41,168 nucleotides of DNA from JAPEKQ01 sp964597945 (GTDB lineage: Bacteria > Joyebacterota > Joyebacteria > Joyebacterales > Joyebacteraceae): positions 1 through 41,168 of the forward strand of contig CAZRAD010000006.1 in NCBI GenBank assembly GCA_964597945.1, written 5' to 3'. Below, piece by piece: positions 15,391 to 24,236 of the stretch. Position numbers and translations under genes: made by a program. The notes under the pieces are model-generated. The model worked only from the letters and a program-made list of their open reading frames with translations. It had not been told where the DNA came from and did no database searches. Each line of letters starts with the position of its first letter. The first letter of the stretch is position 1.

Positions 15391-16539
15391 CTAGAACTTG
15401 TACATCATGGAAAGCTGCACCCGGTTGTTCTCGTACGACTCACCGCCGACGTACTCCGTCTCGAACTTCGCGTACTCGACGCCGACAACGGTCGACGGCG
15501 CGGCGTCCCACATCACATTGCCGTAGTACGTCGTGTTCTTCTCGAGCGTGTTCGCAGTATCGCCCTCGGGAATCTCCGGATCGTCCGAACCGGCCCCGAC
15601 GTTGATGGTGAAGTCCTCGCTTGCCCTCACCGACAGCTGCGCCCACCAACCGCTCGCTTCGATCTCAACCGGCTCGACGTTCCTCGACTCCTCCGCCGGG
15701 ACCTCGGCAATGCCTTGTCCGATCCCGCCGAGGTACTGCGCCAGGTTCTTGCCGGTGAAGTAGCCACCCTTGAGCGTCATCATGTCGCCGACCGGCACGA
15801 CGGCATCGATGACGATGCCTGACTGCTCGAGTTCGTAGACCGTCTCGGCAAGAAGGGTGTCGGTGTACGTCGACTCCTCCTGCCCCCAGAGGCCGCCGAC
15901 GCCGATCGTCATCGGCTTCTCACCGAGAAGCTGGGTACTGAACGCGAGACGACCCTGAAACGCTGGCATGCCCGAGGCCTCGCCGTCGTGGTCGCGCCCC
16001 ATGCTCCTCGTCGCCGCGGCCTCGACCTTCATGCTCGCCTTGTCGGCGATGTCGAACTCCGTTATGACTCGCAGCTGTGGGCGGCGGTAACCGATGTCGC
16101 CGGACTTCCATAGAACGATGTAGTTGAGCGTGGTCGGGACGATAGGTGATATCACGTCGGACGTCTGCCCGGCGAGAATCGTGACGCCGTCAAATGCCAT
16201 CTGGAGGTACGCCTGGCGGAGCATCGGATTGGCCTTGTTCTCGCCCCCCCCGCCGTAGAAATCGAACTCGATGCGACCGGAGACATCGACACCGTCATCA
16301 TCGGGCCCGTCGAACTTGACGCCGAGCCGCGTCTGGTTGGCCGTCATGTTGAACTCGCTGTGCTCCTCACCCTCGGCATACGGCAGCACGATGTAGGCAA
16401 AGTCGCCGTTGTTCGTCAGCGCCGAGTCGAGCGACGCGTCGAGCTTGATGTAGCCGTAGAACGTCGGAGCGGCGCTCGCTGTCGCACAGGAACAGAGCAG
16501 AACGAGCAGCATCGCGAGCACGAGGAAACGTCTTGGCAT
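15391..16539 (-). CDS. Outer-membrane porin-like beta-barrel protein
   Basis: A 382-residue exported protein. The ATG at 16539 (MPRRFLVLAMLLVLL...) is chosen over the longer frame because GAGAGGG lies just upstream and a signal peptide follows at once. The mature part is rich in alternating strands (YGYIKLDASLDSA, GVKFDGPDDDGVDVSGRIEF, RQAYLQMAFDGVTILAGQTS), as in DcaP-like or Gram-negative porins. The chain ends in MYKF, a C-terminal Phe as used for outer-membrane insertion. It is the first gene of an operon with acs (87-base gap) and an MFS carrier, so it may admit the same small acid. The specificity is inference. Confidence 0.82.
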   Translation of the reverse strand: MPRRFLVLAMLLVLLCSCATASAAPTFYGYIKLDASLDSALTNNGDFAYIVLPYAEGEEHSEFNMTANQTRLGVKFDGPDDDGVDVSGRIEFDFYGGGGENKANPMLRQAYLQMAFDGVTILAGQTSDVISPIVPTTLNYIVLWKSGDIGYRRPQLRVITEFDIADKASMKVEAAATRSMGRDHDGEASGMPAFQGRLAFSTQLLGEKPMTIGVGGLWGQEESTYTDTLLAETVYELEQSGIVIDAVVPVGDMMTLKGGYFTGKNLAQYLGGIGQGIAEVPAEESRNVEPVEIEASGWWAQLSVRASEDFTINVGAGSDDPEIPEGDTANTLEKNTTYYGNVMWDAAPSTVVGVEYAKFETEYVGGESYENNRVQLSMMYKF

Positions 16540-16616
16540 GCATCCCTCTCCAGTCTCGGGGGGCCTTTCTCTGAGAGGACCGCACCACGGCGGACCTGCA
16601 CCAAATAAACACACCG

Positions 16617-16644
16617 ATTATACATGGCTGAGTATCAGAAGCAA
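16617..16644 (-). promoter_or_regulatory. Promoter of the porin-acs-MFS operon
   Basis: On the minus strand, TTGCTT (16644-16639) and TATAAT (16622-16617) are 16 bases apart, giving a leader of about 70 nt before the porin ATG. The -35 is weak and the -10 perfect, which would suit an activated promoter. Confidence 0.55.
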
Positions 16645-16717
16645 CAGGGTTCTTGGGGGCTTTGGGGCGGTTCTGCGAACCTGCAAGAGGCCACGGGAAG
16701 GCGTACAAGGGTTGGAG

Positions 16718-16741
16718 CCTCTCCCCGGCTGGTGGTACAAT
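16718..16741 (+). promoter_or_regulatory. Possible promoter giving a nearly leaderless antiporter mRNA
   Basis: An extended -10 (TGGTACAAT, hexamer 16736-16741) has a weak -35, TTGGAG, 18 bases upstream. The predicted start is within about 3 bases of the ATG at 16751, and no Shine-Dalgarno sequence is visible. Confidence 0.4.
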
Positions 16742-16750
16742 CCTGCCACC

Positions 16751-18106
16751 ATGACGCCTATCATCGACGCGATCATCGCCTTCAGAGACCTCGTTCACGG
16801 CAACCTCATCTTCGGGGTTGGCGCGCTCCTGCTTGCCGGGTTCGTCGGCGGCAAGCTCGCGTCGCGTCTGAAGCTCCCGACGATATCCGGGTACATCGTC
16901 GCTGGTCTCGTCCTCGGCCCCTCGATGCTCAATGTCGTCCCCGACCACATCGTGGAGTCACTTGCGCCGATCCCGCACATCGCGCTCGGTCTCATCGCCA
17001 TCACGATCGGCTCCGAGTTCCGGATCGCCAAGCTCCGGCAGACCGGTCGCAACATCCTCATCATCACCACCTTCCAGCTCATCATCACGTTCGCCGCGGT
17101 CACGTTCGGGCTCTCGCTCTTCGGCGCGCCGCTTCCGATGGCGCTCCTCCTCGGCGCGATCGCTTCGGCGACAGCGCCGGCGGCGACCGTCGCCATCGCC
17201 AGCGAGCTCCGCGCCCGCGGCCCGCTGGTCTCCACGCTGTTCGGCGTCGTCGCGCTCGACGATGCCTTCGCGATCACGCTCTTCGGATTTGTGATGGCGT
17301 TCGCTGCGGCCATGGTCGGCGGCGTCCATGCGCACGGCCCGGTCACGATGATCCTCCACCCGCTCCGGGAGATCATCATCTCGATCCTCATCGGTCTCGT
17401 CGCCGGATACATCGTGCACCGACTGGTCGTGAACCGACGACGGAGCAACGAGGTCATCGTCATCGTTCTCGGCTTCGTGCTCCTCACAAGCGGCGTCACG
17501 ATCTCGATCAACGTCTCCCCGCTCATCGCGAACATGGTGATGGGATTCGTGATCGTGAACATGTCGCCGAAGAACTCGCGGGTCATGCGCATTCTCGAAC
17601 CGCTGTCGCCGCCCATCTACGCGGCCTTCTTCGCGCTGGCGGGTACGGAGCTCGACATCCGCACGATCGCCGCCACCGGCGCGCTCGGCGTCGTCTATCT
17701 CATCGCCCGCGCCATCGGAAAGTACTCCGGGGCGTATGTCGGCGCGGCGGCCGCGCACGAGTCACAGGCGACGAGGCGCTACCTGGGGCTCGCGCTTCTG
17801 CCGCAGGCGGGCGTCGCCATCGGGCTCATCCTCGTGCTCCAGGACACGACGCAGTTCACCCACCTCCCCTACATGGGGCAGATGGTCAACATCGTTCTCG
17901 CCTCGATCCTTGTCAACGAGGTCCTCGGCCCGCCGCTGACGAAGTACGCGCTCGAGGCATCGGGCTCCGCGCGAAAGAAGCGGGGCGCTGCTCTGCAGCG
18001 CCAGGGCGGAGGCACTCCGCAGACGGATGTGACTCCATCGCGTCTCGGTGCGGCCCCGGAACGTGACACGCGACCAAACGACACGACTGACGGAGGCACA
18101 ACATGA
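16751..18106 (+). CDS. CPA2-family cation/proton antiporter (KefB/NapA-like)
   Basis: A 451-residue inner-membrane protein with about 12-13 membrane segments. It belongs to the monovalent cation:proton antiporter-2 family: an opening GKLASRLKLPTISGYIVAGL, then ASATAPAATVAIASELRARG, then VVALDDAFAITLFG with the paired Asp residues used for ion exchange. The C-terminal 45 residues are a polar cytosolic tail; no TrkA-N domain is present. The ATG at 16751 is used because upstream in-frame sequence is not membrane-like. The stop overlaps the start of the EIIA gene by 4 bases, so the two products are made together and the EIIA/PII protein may control transport. Confidence 0.9.
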   Translation: MTPIIDAIIAFRDLVHGNLIFGVGALLLAGFVGGKLASRLKLPTISGYIVAGLVLGPSMLNVVPDHIVESLAPIPHIALGLIAITIGSEFRIAKLRQTGRNILIITTFQLIITFAAVTFGLSLFGAPLPMALLLGAIASATAPAATVAIASELRARGPLVSTLFGVVALDDAFAITLFGFVMAFAAAMVGGVHAHGPVTMILHPLREIIISILIGLVAGYIVHRLVVNRRRSNEVIVIVLGFVLLTSGVTISINVSPLIANMVMGFVIVNMSPKNSRVMRILEPLSPPIYAAFFALAGTELDIRTIAATGALGVVYLIARAIGKYSGAYVGAAAAHESQATRRYLGLALLPQAGVAIGLILVLQDTTQFTHLPYMGQMVNIVLASILVNEVLGPPLTKYALEASGSARKKRGAALQRQGGGTPQTDVTPSRLGAAPERDTRPNDTTDGGTT

Positions 18107-18930
18107 GACTCCTCGACACGCTGGTCATCCAGAGCATCCAGCCGGGCCTGAGATCCAAATCCAAGGACGAGCTCTTCGAGGAGATGGCGAGCCTCCTCAA
18201 GCAGAACCCCGCCCTCGCGAAGGTCGACGAGGCGACGGTGCTCAAGGCCCTGAACGAGCGGGAGCGGACGGCGACGACGGGGGTCGGCAAAGAGGTCGGC
18301 ATCCCCCACGGGAAGATCATGGGTCTCACGCAGATCGTCGGCGCCATCGGCGTGTCGCGACGCGGCATCGAGTACGACTCGGTTGACGGTCTACCGGTAC
18401 GGTTCGTTGTGGCGATGGTCGCTCCGCCTGAGCAATCGCAGGAATATCTCCGAACGCTGGCGAAGGTCGCTCGTCTCCTGAGTGACCCGAGCTTCACCGA
18501 GACGCTGGTCACGGCCTCGGCGCCGAAGGACATCTACTCACGCATCGAGCAGATGGAGGGAGCGGCCGCCCGCGTGTCGTCCACCGGCGAGAAGCAGCTC
18601 CTCTTCTTCGAACTCATCGACGGCGACTACTTCGATCCGGTCGTCGAGTACTTCACCGAGGTCGGCGGAACCAGCGCCACGGTCCTCGACGCGCGCAACG
18701 TCGAGGGCTTCCTCACGAAGGTCCCCCTCTTCCAGGATTTCTCCCGCGTCTTCTCCGAGAGCCAGGAGTTCGGCCACGTCTTCCTGATGGTCATCGATAA
18801 GGGTGCCGTCGATCGTTTCATCGAGGGCCTCGAGGAGATCGTCGGCGATCTCGAGGAGGAGGGCCGCGGGATCGCGATCGCCATCGATATCGCCTACTGC
18901 CGCGGCATGCCGAGCATGCTGGAGTTCTAG
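18103..18930 (+). CDS. EIIA-Ntr-type PTS domain fused to a PII-like domain
   Basis: A 275-residue soluble protein. Residues 1-150 are a PTS EIIA type-2 (Ntr/fructose) domain with phosphoacceptor His69 in GIPHGK and the usual TGVGKEVG lead-in. Residues about 163-275 have the beta-alpha-beta-beta-alpha-beta order of PII-like regulators (KQLLFFELID, a helix, TSATVLDARNVEGF, GHVFLMVID, a helix, GIAIAIDIAYCRGM). No nucleotide-binding motif of classical GlnB is evident. GGAGG lies 6 bases before the ATG. Its coupling to the antiporter suggests a regulatory subunit that reads PTS phosphorylation and a small ligand; this is inference. Confidence 0.82.
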   Translation: MRLLDTLVIQSIQPGLRSKSKDELFEEMASLLKQNPALAKVDEATVLKALNERERTATTGVGKEVGIPHGKIMGLTQIVGAIGVSRRGIEYDSVDGLPVRFVVAMVAPPEQSQEYLRTLAKVARLLSDPSFTETLVTASAPKDIYSRIEQMEGAAARVSSTGEKQLLFFELIDGDYFDPVVEYFTEVGGTSATVLDARNVEGFLTKVPLFQDFSRVFSESQEFGHVFLMVIDKGAVDRFIEGLEEIVGDLEEEGRGIAIAIDIAYCRGMPSMLEF

Positions 18931-18980
18931 GATGTGCTCCCTGCGAGGTCCCCACCGGCCCCAACGCGTCCGGTTGATTC

Positions 18981-19010
18981 TTGACATCCACCGCACTCCT
19001 CTGTTATAAT
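18981..19010 (+). promoter_or_regulatory. Consensus sigma-70 promoter of the subtilase gene
   Basis: Perfect hexamers TTGACA (18981-18986) and TATAAT (19005-19010) are separated by 18 bases. The leader is about 120 nt and contains a 12-base perfect palindrome, GCCGCATGCGGC, at 19101-19112. Confidence 0.82.
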
Positions 19011-19139
19011 ACACTCGGTGTGGTATGCTGACCCTGCCGGACAACGCTTGCCACCCATCCCGAACGAAAAGAGAAGAAACACTCACACCAGGCGCGGGAA
19101 GCCGCATGCGGCGGACCCGCATCGACAAGGAGGCCGGGC

Positions 19140-21524
19140 GTGGCAAGACGCGTGACGATGGCTCTCCTGTGCACTGCCGCACTGCTGCTCGCAGTCGGAA
19201 CTGCGCAGGGAAAGACGATTCATCTTGTAACCCATGCATTCGACCCGCAGTACGGAGAGCCCGAGGTCGCCTCGTGGATGCGCGCGGCGAAACCGGCGGC
19301 GGACGAGCACGGCTACTACCTCATTCAGCTTACCGGGCCGCCGACCGAAGCGCGCAAGAGCGCGATCGAGTCGACCGGCGCCGACCTCATCGCGTACATG
19401 CCCGATGAGGCGTACATCGTTCGTGCGACCGCGGCCGCTCATGACGCGCTGCTGGCCACCGATGCCGTCGCGTGGGCCGGGCTCTACCACCCTGCATATA
19501 AGCTCTCCCCGACCATCGGGACGCACGAGTTCGTGCACCCCACCCGCGCGGGGGATTCGTTCCTGACGCTGATGGTTCGTGTGTTCGACGACATGGGCGC
19601 GACGGCGGATGCCATCAATGCTCTCGGCGCGCGCGTCCTCGAATCGAACGATGACGGGATGCAGAAGCTCCTCGTCGTCCACGCCGCCCCCGAGCTTCTC
19701 AACTCGATCGCGCAGCTCCGCGAGGTGTGGTGGATCAATGAGCGCCCTGAGTTCACCTTGATGAACGATCGCGGGGTCTGGTGCGTTCAGTCGAACGTCA
19801 CCGACGAGATGAGCATCTGGGACAAGGGCATCCACGGCGAGGGACAGATCGTCGGCGTGATGGACTCGGGCATCGACTACAACTCGTGCTGGTTCCGCGA
19901 TGGCGGCGCCGCTCCCGGACCGTCGCACCGCAAGGTCATCGACTACGCGCTCTTCGGCGGCGCAGCGTACGACGGGTGCGACACCGGACACGGTACGCAC
20001 GTCTGCGGCACCATCGCCGGCGACCAGTCCTACGTCAACCCGGGCAACTTCGACTACAACGGCGTCGCCTACAAGGCGCAGCTGATGATGCAGGACATCG
20101 GCACCGACGATTCATGGTCGTGTACCAGCGGGTCGGTCAGCGTTCCCACCACGCTCACGCCGGCCTACGAGGCTGCGTACAACGGCGGAGCCCGCATCCA
20201 CTCGAACTCGTGGGGCGGTTCCGAGAACAGCTACGACACGTACTGCAACTGCATCGACTCGTTCATGTGGAACAACCCAGACTTCCTGGTCGTGTTCGCC
20301 GCCGGCAATGCTGGGCCGGGCGCGAGCACGGTCGGCTACCCCGGCACCGCGAAGAACTGCATCACCGTCGGCGCCGTCCGCAGGCCTCCGAACCAGAACA
20401 CGATGGCCGGTTACTCCAGCCGTGGCCCCGCGAGCGACACGCGCTTGAAGCCGACGGTCACCGCCTGCGGTGGCGAGGCCAGTGACACATACGTGAACTC
20501 CGCGAACAACGACATCGGCAACCCGCCCGCGCAGACGTGTTCGATATCCGGCTCGCCGTTCCAGGGCACCTCGATGGCGACTCCGGCGGTTTCGGGCTGC
20601 GCCGCTCTCACGCGTCAGTACTTCGAAGAGGGGTGGTACCCGAGCGGGGATGCCGAACCGGGCGACGCGTTCAATCCGAGCGGTGCGCTCGTGAAAGCCA
20701 TCATCACCAACAGCGCTGCCGACGCCGGTACGCAGGACATCCCGAACAACAATGAGGGATGGGGCCGCGTGCTGCTCGACGACGCGCTTTACTTCGACGG
20801 CGACGCGCGCGAACTCGTCGTGTACGACGAGACCACGGGCGTCAGCCAGGGCGGGTCGATGCAGTTCGAGTTCGATGTCGACTCAACGACGGTGCCGCTG
20901 GAAGTCACCCTCGTCTGGACCGACTACCCCGCATCGGCAGGCGCGGCGGTCGCGATCCAGAACAACCTCAACCTCGAGGTGCTCTGCTCTCAGGGCTCGA
21001 CGCACCGGGGCAATGTCTTCAGCGGCGGGCAGTCTGTGACCGGCGGAACGGCCGACTCGCGGAACGTCGAGGAGGTCGTGCTGCTCAAGACCCCGGCGAC
21101 CGGCACCTACACGGTCACGGTCTCCGGCGCGACCGTCCCGCACGGACCTCAGCCTTTCGCGCTCGCCATCACGGGCTCGTTCGCCGACTGGCCCCAGGAC
21201 ACGGGTGTCGAAGACGGCGCCATGCCGAACGGGAAGCCCTTCTCCGTTACAGGGATCACGCCCAACCCGTTCAACCCGTCGACGGCCATCACGTACGTTC
21301 TGAACCCGGTCGAGACCGGCAAGGCTCACACGACGCTCAGCATCTACTCGGTCGACGGCAGGCTCGTGCGTACGCTCGTCGACCGCGTACAGGACCCGGG
21401 TCGTCATACGGTCTCGTGGAACGGCCGCGGCGCCGACGGCTCGATCGCAGCGAGCGGCGTCTACTTCATGGAGCTTACGTACGGCGGCGAATCCGCCACG
21501 CGGAAGATGACGCTTCTGAAGTAG
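19140..21524 (+). CDS. Secreted S8 subtilisin-family serine protease with FlgD-like C-terminal domain
   Basis: A 794-residue exported protease. The GTG at 19140 is set by AAGGAGG 6 bases upstream and a signal peptide (VTMALLCTAALLLAVGTAQG). An N-terminal propeptide runs to about residue 220. The S8 domain shows the full triad: Asp242 (GVMDSGID), His284 (GHGTHVCG) and Ser478 (GTSMATPAVSG), with the oxyanion Asn in FAAGNAGPG. A beta-sandwich (P-domain or pre-peptidase-like) lies near 550-690. The last 85 residues are a FlgD/type-IX-like domain (PNPFNPSTAITY ... ASGVYFMEL ... KMTLLK) shared with the C25 peptidase, so the two probably use one surface export or anchoring route. Confidence 0.95.
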   Translation: MARRVTMALLCTAALLLAVGTAQGKTIHLVTHAFDPQYGEPEVASWMRAAKPAADEHGYYLIQLTGPPTEARKSAIESTGADLIAYMPDEAYIVRATAAAHDALLATDAVAWAGLYHPAYKLSPTIGTHEFVHPTRAGDSFLTLMVRVFDDMGATADAINALGARVLESNDDGMQKLLVVHAAPELLNSIAQLREVWWINERPEFTLMNDRGVWCVQSNVTDEMSIWDKGIHGEGQIVGVMDSGIDYNSCWFRDGGAAPGPSHRKVIDYALFGGAAYDGCDTGHGTHVCGTIAGDQSYVNPGNFDYNGVAYKAQLMMQDIGTDDSWSCTSGSVSVPTTLTPAYEAAYNGGARIHSNSWGGSENSYDTYCNCIDSFMWNNPDFLVVFAAGNAGPGASTVGYPGTAKNCITVGAVRRPPNQNTMAGYSSRGPASDTRLKPTVTACGGEASDTYVNSANNDIGNPPAQTCSISGSPFQGTSMATPAVSGCAALTRQYFEEGWYPSGDAEPGDAFNPSGALVKAIITNSAADAGTQDIPNNNEGWGRVLLDDALYFDGDARELVVYDETTGVSQGGSMQFEFDVDSTTVPLEVTLVWTDYPASAGAAVAIQNNLNLEVLCSQGSTHRGNVFSGGQSVTGGTADSRNVEEVVLLKTPATGTYTVTVSGATVPHGPQPFALAITGSFADWPQDTGVEDGAMPNGKPFSVTGITPNPFNPSTAITYVLNPVETGKAHTTLSIYSVDGRLVRTLVDRVQDPGRHTVSWNGRGADGSIAASGVYFMELTYGGESATRKMTLLK

Positions 21525-21544
21525 CCGCGTCCGACAAGTAGACA

Positions 21545-21592
21545 GCACAGGTGTTCCTGCTATAATGGGCCCTCGCCACACGGCGGGGGCCC
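21545..21592 (+). promoter_or_regulatory. TATAAT box followed at once by an 11-bp hairpin
   Basis: TATAAT (21561-21566) is followed directly by a GC-rich stem-loop at 21567-21592 (GGGCCCTCGCC / GGCGGGGGCCC, one wobble, loop ACAC). A TAGACA-like -35 lies 16 bases before the -10. The hairpin may terminate the subtilase transcript (stop at 21524), or the pair may be a promoter with a structured 5' end for the UbiA-TPR gene. No U-tract follows. Confidence 0.45.
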
Positions 21593-21686
21593 GCTGTCAT
21601 CCCGACCTCAGCTGACCACGCCCATCGACTCGGCTCACAGCATGGCCCGATTCATGGTTCGGCACGGCTCATGGAAAGGAGGCTCT

Positions 21687-24236
21687 GTGCTCAGAGAGAG
21701 ACTGGCCAGGACGGTCGAGCGACTGGAGACATCCGAACTTCGCTGGCCATGGCTGCTCGTGACCTGGCTCTCCTTCATCGTCCTCCGGAATCTCATAGAG
21801 GGCGTTCTCGGCCCCTCGCACGCGATCGGTTTCACGTACTTTGCATCGCAGAGCGCGCTGATGGTCCTCGACCACTTCGTGCTGTTCTACGCATGCGTCT
21901 TCCTCTCGATCACGCTGCTCCTCTCCGTACTCACAGGTGAGCGGGTCGACCGCATCATCCGCGCTTCGATACCCGTGTGGATCATCATTCTCATCCCGCC
22001 GCTCTTCGATTTTCTCGTGACGTTCGGTGAGGGCTACCGCATCTCCTACATCCTCAGCCTCCAGGGCGTGCTCGTCGACTTCTTCGATCCCAGGATCGCG
22101 CTCGAACGCATCTCGCCCGGTCAGAGGATCGAGATCGTCGTCGCGTGTCTGCTCGCCGCCATGTACGTGGGCGCCAAGACGCGCCGATGGGGACGCGCGA
22201 TATTGACATTCGTCCTTGTGTATCTGGTCATAGGCCTCCACGGAGTGCTCCCGTCGCTCTTCGCGCGGCTGGCGTGGTGGATGAAACACGACCTCGCGGG
22301 AGCCGGCATCCCGACCGCGCTCACAGCCGCGGGAGGGTACGCGGGATCCGCTGCGGCAGCCGCGTACGACGCCGCGTTCAAGTCCGGCGGGATCGTACTC
22401 GAGGAGAGCAGGAAGCTGGCGCTTCTGTTCCTCATCGTCGCCACGGCAATCGGATGGATCGTCTTCAGCCGCGCCGCCCCGGCCTCCGAGCGCGCGTTCC
22501 GGTTCGGATTCAGACCGCTTCGGACTCTCCACTACATCGGGATGGCAACGCTTGGCGCTGCGTTCGGGTGGATGCTCTTCTCGGGCGAGGGAGTGCGCCT
22601 TGGGTCGGGGGGCGACACGCTCGGCATGCTCGGCACACTGCTCGCCGTACTTTTCGCGTTCCTCTCGTCGGTCGCGCTGAACGACCTTTGTGATGAGGAG
22701 GCCGACAGGCTATCGAGGCAGCCTCGCCCGCTCGCTCTCGGCATGGCAACGCGGCGCGACACCGTTGTTCAGACAGGCGTCTTCGCCACGCTCGCGCTGC
22801 TCTACGCCATCAATGTCAGCTACGCGACGTTCCTCATCATCGCGCTCTGCCTAAGCCTCTCATTCATCTACTCATCTCCCCCGACGCGGCTCAAACGTAT
22901 CCCGATCGTCTCTACGTTCCTCCTCGGAGTGCTCTCATACCTGGCCGCCGTCGCGGGCCTCTCCGCTCTGGCCGGCGAACGCGCATTCGTGCTCTTCCCG
23001 CCAACGGTCGGATGGCTGCTTGTTCTCTCGTTCGCCGCGGCCTTCACCGCGAAGGACCTCAAGGACATCGATGGAGACCGCGCGACCGGCACCATCACGC
23101 TTCCGACTCTCCTCGGTCCGAGGACTGGCCGCGTCGTTGTCGCCATCCTCGTTCTCGTCGGCTATCTTCTCGCTCCACTCTTCCTGCCATACGGCCTGCT
23201 CATCTGGCCCGCACTCGTCCTCGGGATCGCCAGCGCGATCGTCGTGCTCAAATCCGAAGGCCGGAGGGAGGACGGGCTGCTTCTCACCGCCTATCTTGCG
23301 TTCGCCTTCCTCATCGCGCTGCTCATCGTCGGAAACCCCGAGACCGTGATGCCCGACGGCAATCCGATCGTCGCCTCGCGCGGTGCCGAACTCCGTGCCC
23401 GGGAGCACGAGGAGTTCGAGCTCTGGCCCGAGGCCGCCGATGCGTACGCCGTGGCGCTTACTCCGCTCGCCGCGCCGACGCATTGCCTGCTCGTGCACGC
23501 GGGCGTGGCCGCCTACCGCGCCGGACGTGCAGCTGATGCACTCCCCATCCTCGAGGATGCGCTGAAGCTCTCACCTATGTCATCGCTCGCGAGAGAGTAC
23601 GTGGTAGCGGCCACGCATGACCTGGGCGACGTGGAGGCGGCCCTCTCAAGGGCGACCGAGACTGCGAACCGCGGCATTCGTCCGGAGTTCTTCCGCGCGC
23701 ATGAAGGCGCGCTCGCCGTCGAAGCCGGTCAGCGCGCCCGCGCCGTCCGGGCGTACGAGGCCGCGCTCATGCTCGGTGCGCCGAATGCCGCAACGCGTGT
23801 CCGACTCGCCAACCTGTTCGAGCTGAAGGGCGACCTCCCGGCCGCCGCGCGACAGCTTGAGCTCGCTGCGCTCGCCAATCCGCACTCCGCGCTCGTCGCG
23901 GACGCGTTCGGCCGACATCTTCTGCGCGCGGACGACGCGGCGGGTGCGGTGGCACACTTCATCCGCGCGACGGAGCTCGACGAAAGCAACGGACTCTACT
24001 GGAGCAACCTCGCCGCCGCGCTCCGGACGACTGGTGAATACGAGAGCGCGCTCGCCGCCGTCGTGGTGGCGGTCACGCTCTCGCCCCGTCTCCCGGATGC
24101 GTACTACAACCGCGGCATGACCTACGAGGGGCTCGCCCGCACTGACGATGCGATCCAGCAATACCTCCTCGCGCTCGAGATCGACCCGGCCTTCGCTCCA
24201 GCCCGCGACCGACTGACCCACATCGCCGGGCGTTGA
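21687..24236 (+). CDS. UbiA-like prenyltransferase membrane protein fused to C-terminal TPR repeats
   Basis: An 849-residue protein. The GTG at 21687 is chosen because AAAGGAGG lies 4-5 bases upstream; the frame is open from 21642. Residues about 25-270 hold several membrane segments of unknown family. Residues about 280-555 are a UbiA-type domain with both Asp-rich motifs: NDLCDEEADR (Asn332) and KDLKDIDGDR (Lys456), the Mg-diphosphate sites. Residues about 560-849 are TPR-like helices, the clearest being AYYNRGMTYEGLARTDDAIQ. UbiA enzymes prenylate quinone, heme or lipid precursors. The TPR fusion is unusual and its partner unknown. No quinone or heme genes are nearby, so the substrate cannot be named. 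Confidence 0.82.
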   Translation: MLRERLARTVERLETSELRWPWLLVTWLSFIVLRNLIEGVLGPSHAIGFTYFASQSALMVLDHFVLFYACVFLSITLLLSVLTGERVDRIIRASIPVWIIILIPPLFDFLVTFGEGYRISYILSLQGVLVDFFDPRIALERISPGQRIEIVVACLLAAMYVGAKTRRWGRAILTFVLVYLVIGLHGVLPSLFARLAWWMKHDLAGAGIPTALTAAGGYAGSAAAAAYDAAFKSGGIVLEESRKLALLFLIVATAIGWIVFSRAAPASERAFRFGFRPLRTLHYIGMATLGAAFGWMLFSGEGVRLGSGGDTLGMLGTLLAVLFAFLSSVALNDLCDEEADRLSRQPRPLALGMATRRDTVVQTGVFATLALLYAINVSYATFLIIALCLSLSFIYSSPPTRLKRIPIVSTFLLGVLSYLAAVAGLSALAGERAFVLFPPTVGWLLVLSFAAAFTAKDLKDIDGDRATGTITLPTLLGPRTGRVVVAILVLVGYLLAPLFLPYGLLIWPALVLGIASAIVVLKSEGRREDGLLLTAYLAFAFLIALLIVGNPETVMPDGNPIVASRGAELRAREHEEFELWPEAADAYAVALTPLAAPTHCLLVHAGVAAYRAGRAADALPILEDALKLSPMSSLAREYVVAATHDLGDVEAALSRATETANRGIRPEFFRAHEGALAVEAGQRARAVRAYEAALMLGAPNAATRVRLANLFELKGDLPAAARQLELAALANPHSALVADAFGRHLLRADDAAGAVAHFIRATELDESNGLYWSNLAAALRTTGEYESALAAVVVAVTLSPRLPDAYYNRGMTYEGLARTDDAIQQYLLALEIDPAFAPARDRLTHIAGR

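Noticed and set aside
8687..15394. A 2235-codon open frame on the plus strand across the C25, MFS and acs genes
   Set aside because: It is antisense to three well-supported genes, is full of Arg, His, Asp and Val runs, lacks recognisable domains and arises from high third-position G+C.
16624..18066. A 480-codon plus-strand frame overlapping the antiporter
   Set aside because: Same strand but wrong frame; Arg/His-rich with no membrane helices, while the antiporter frame has a full family pattern.
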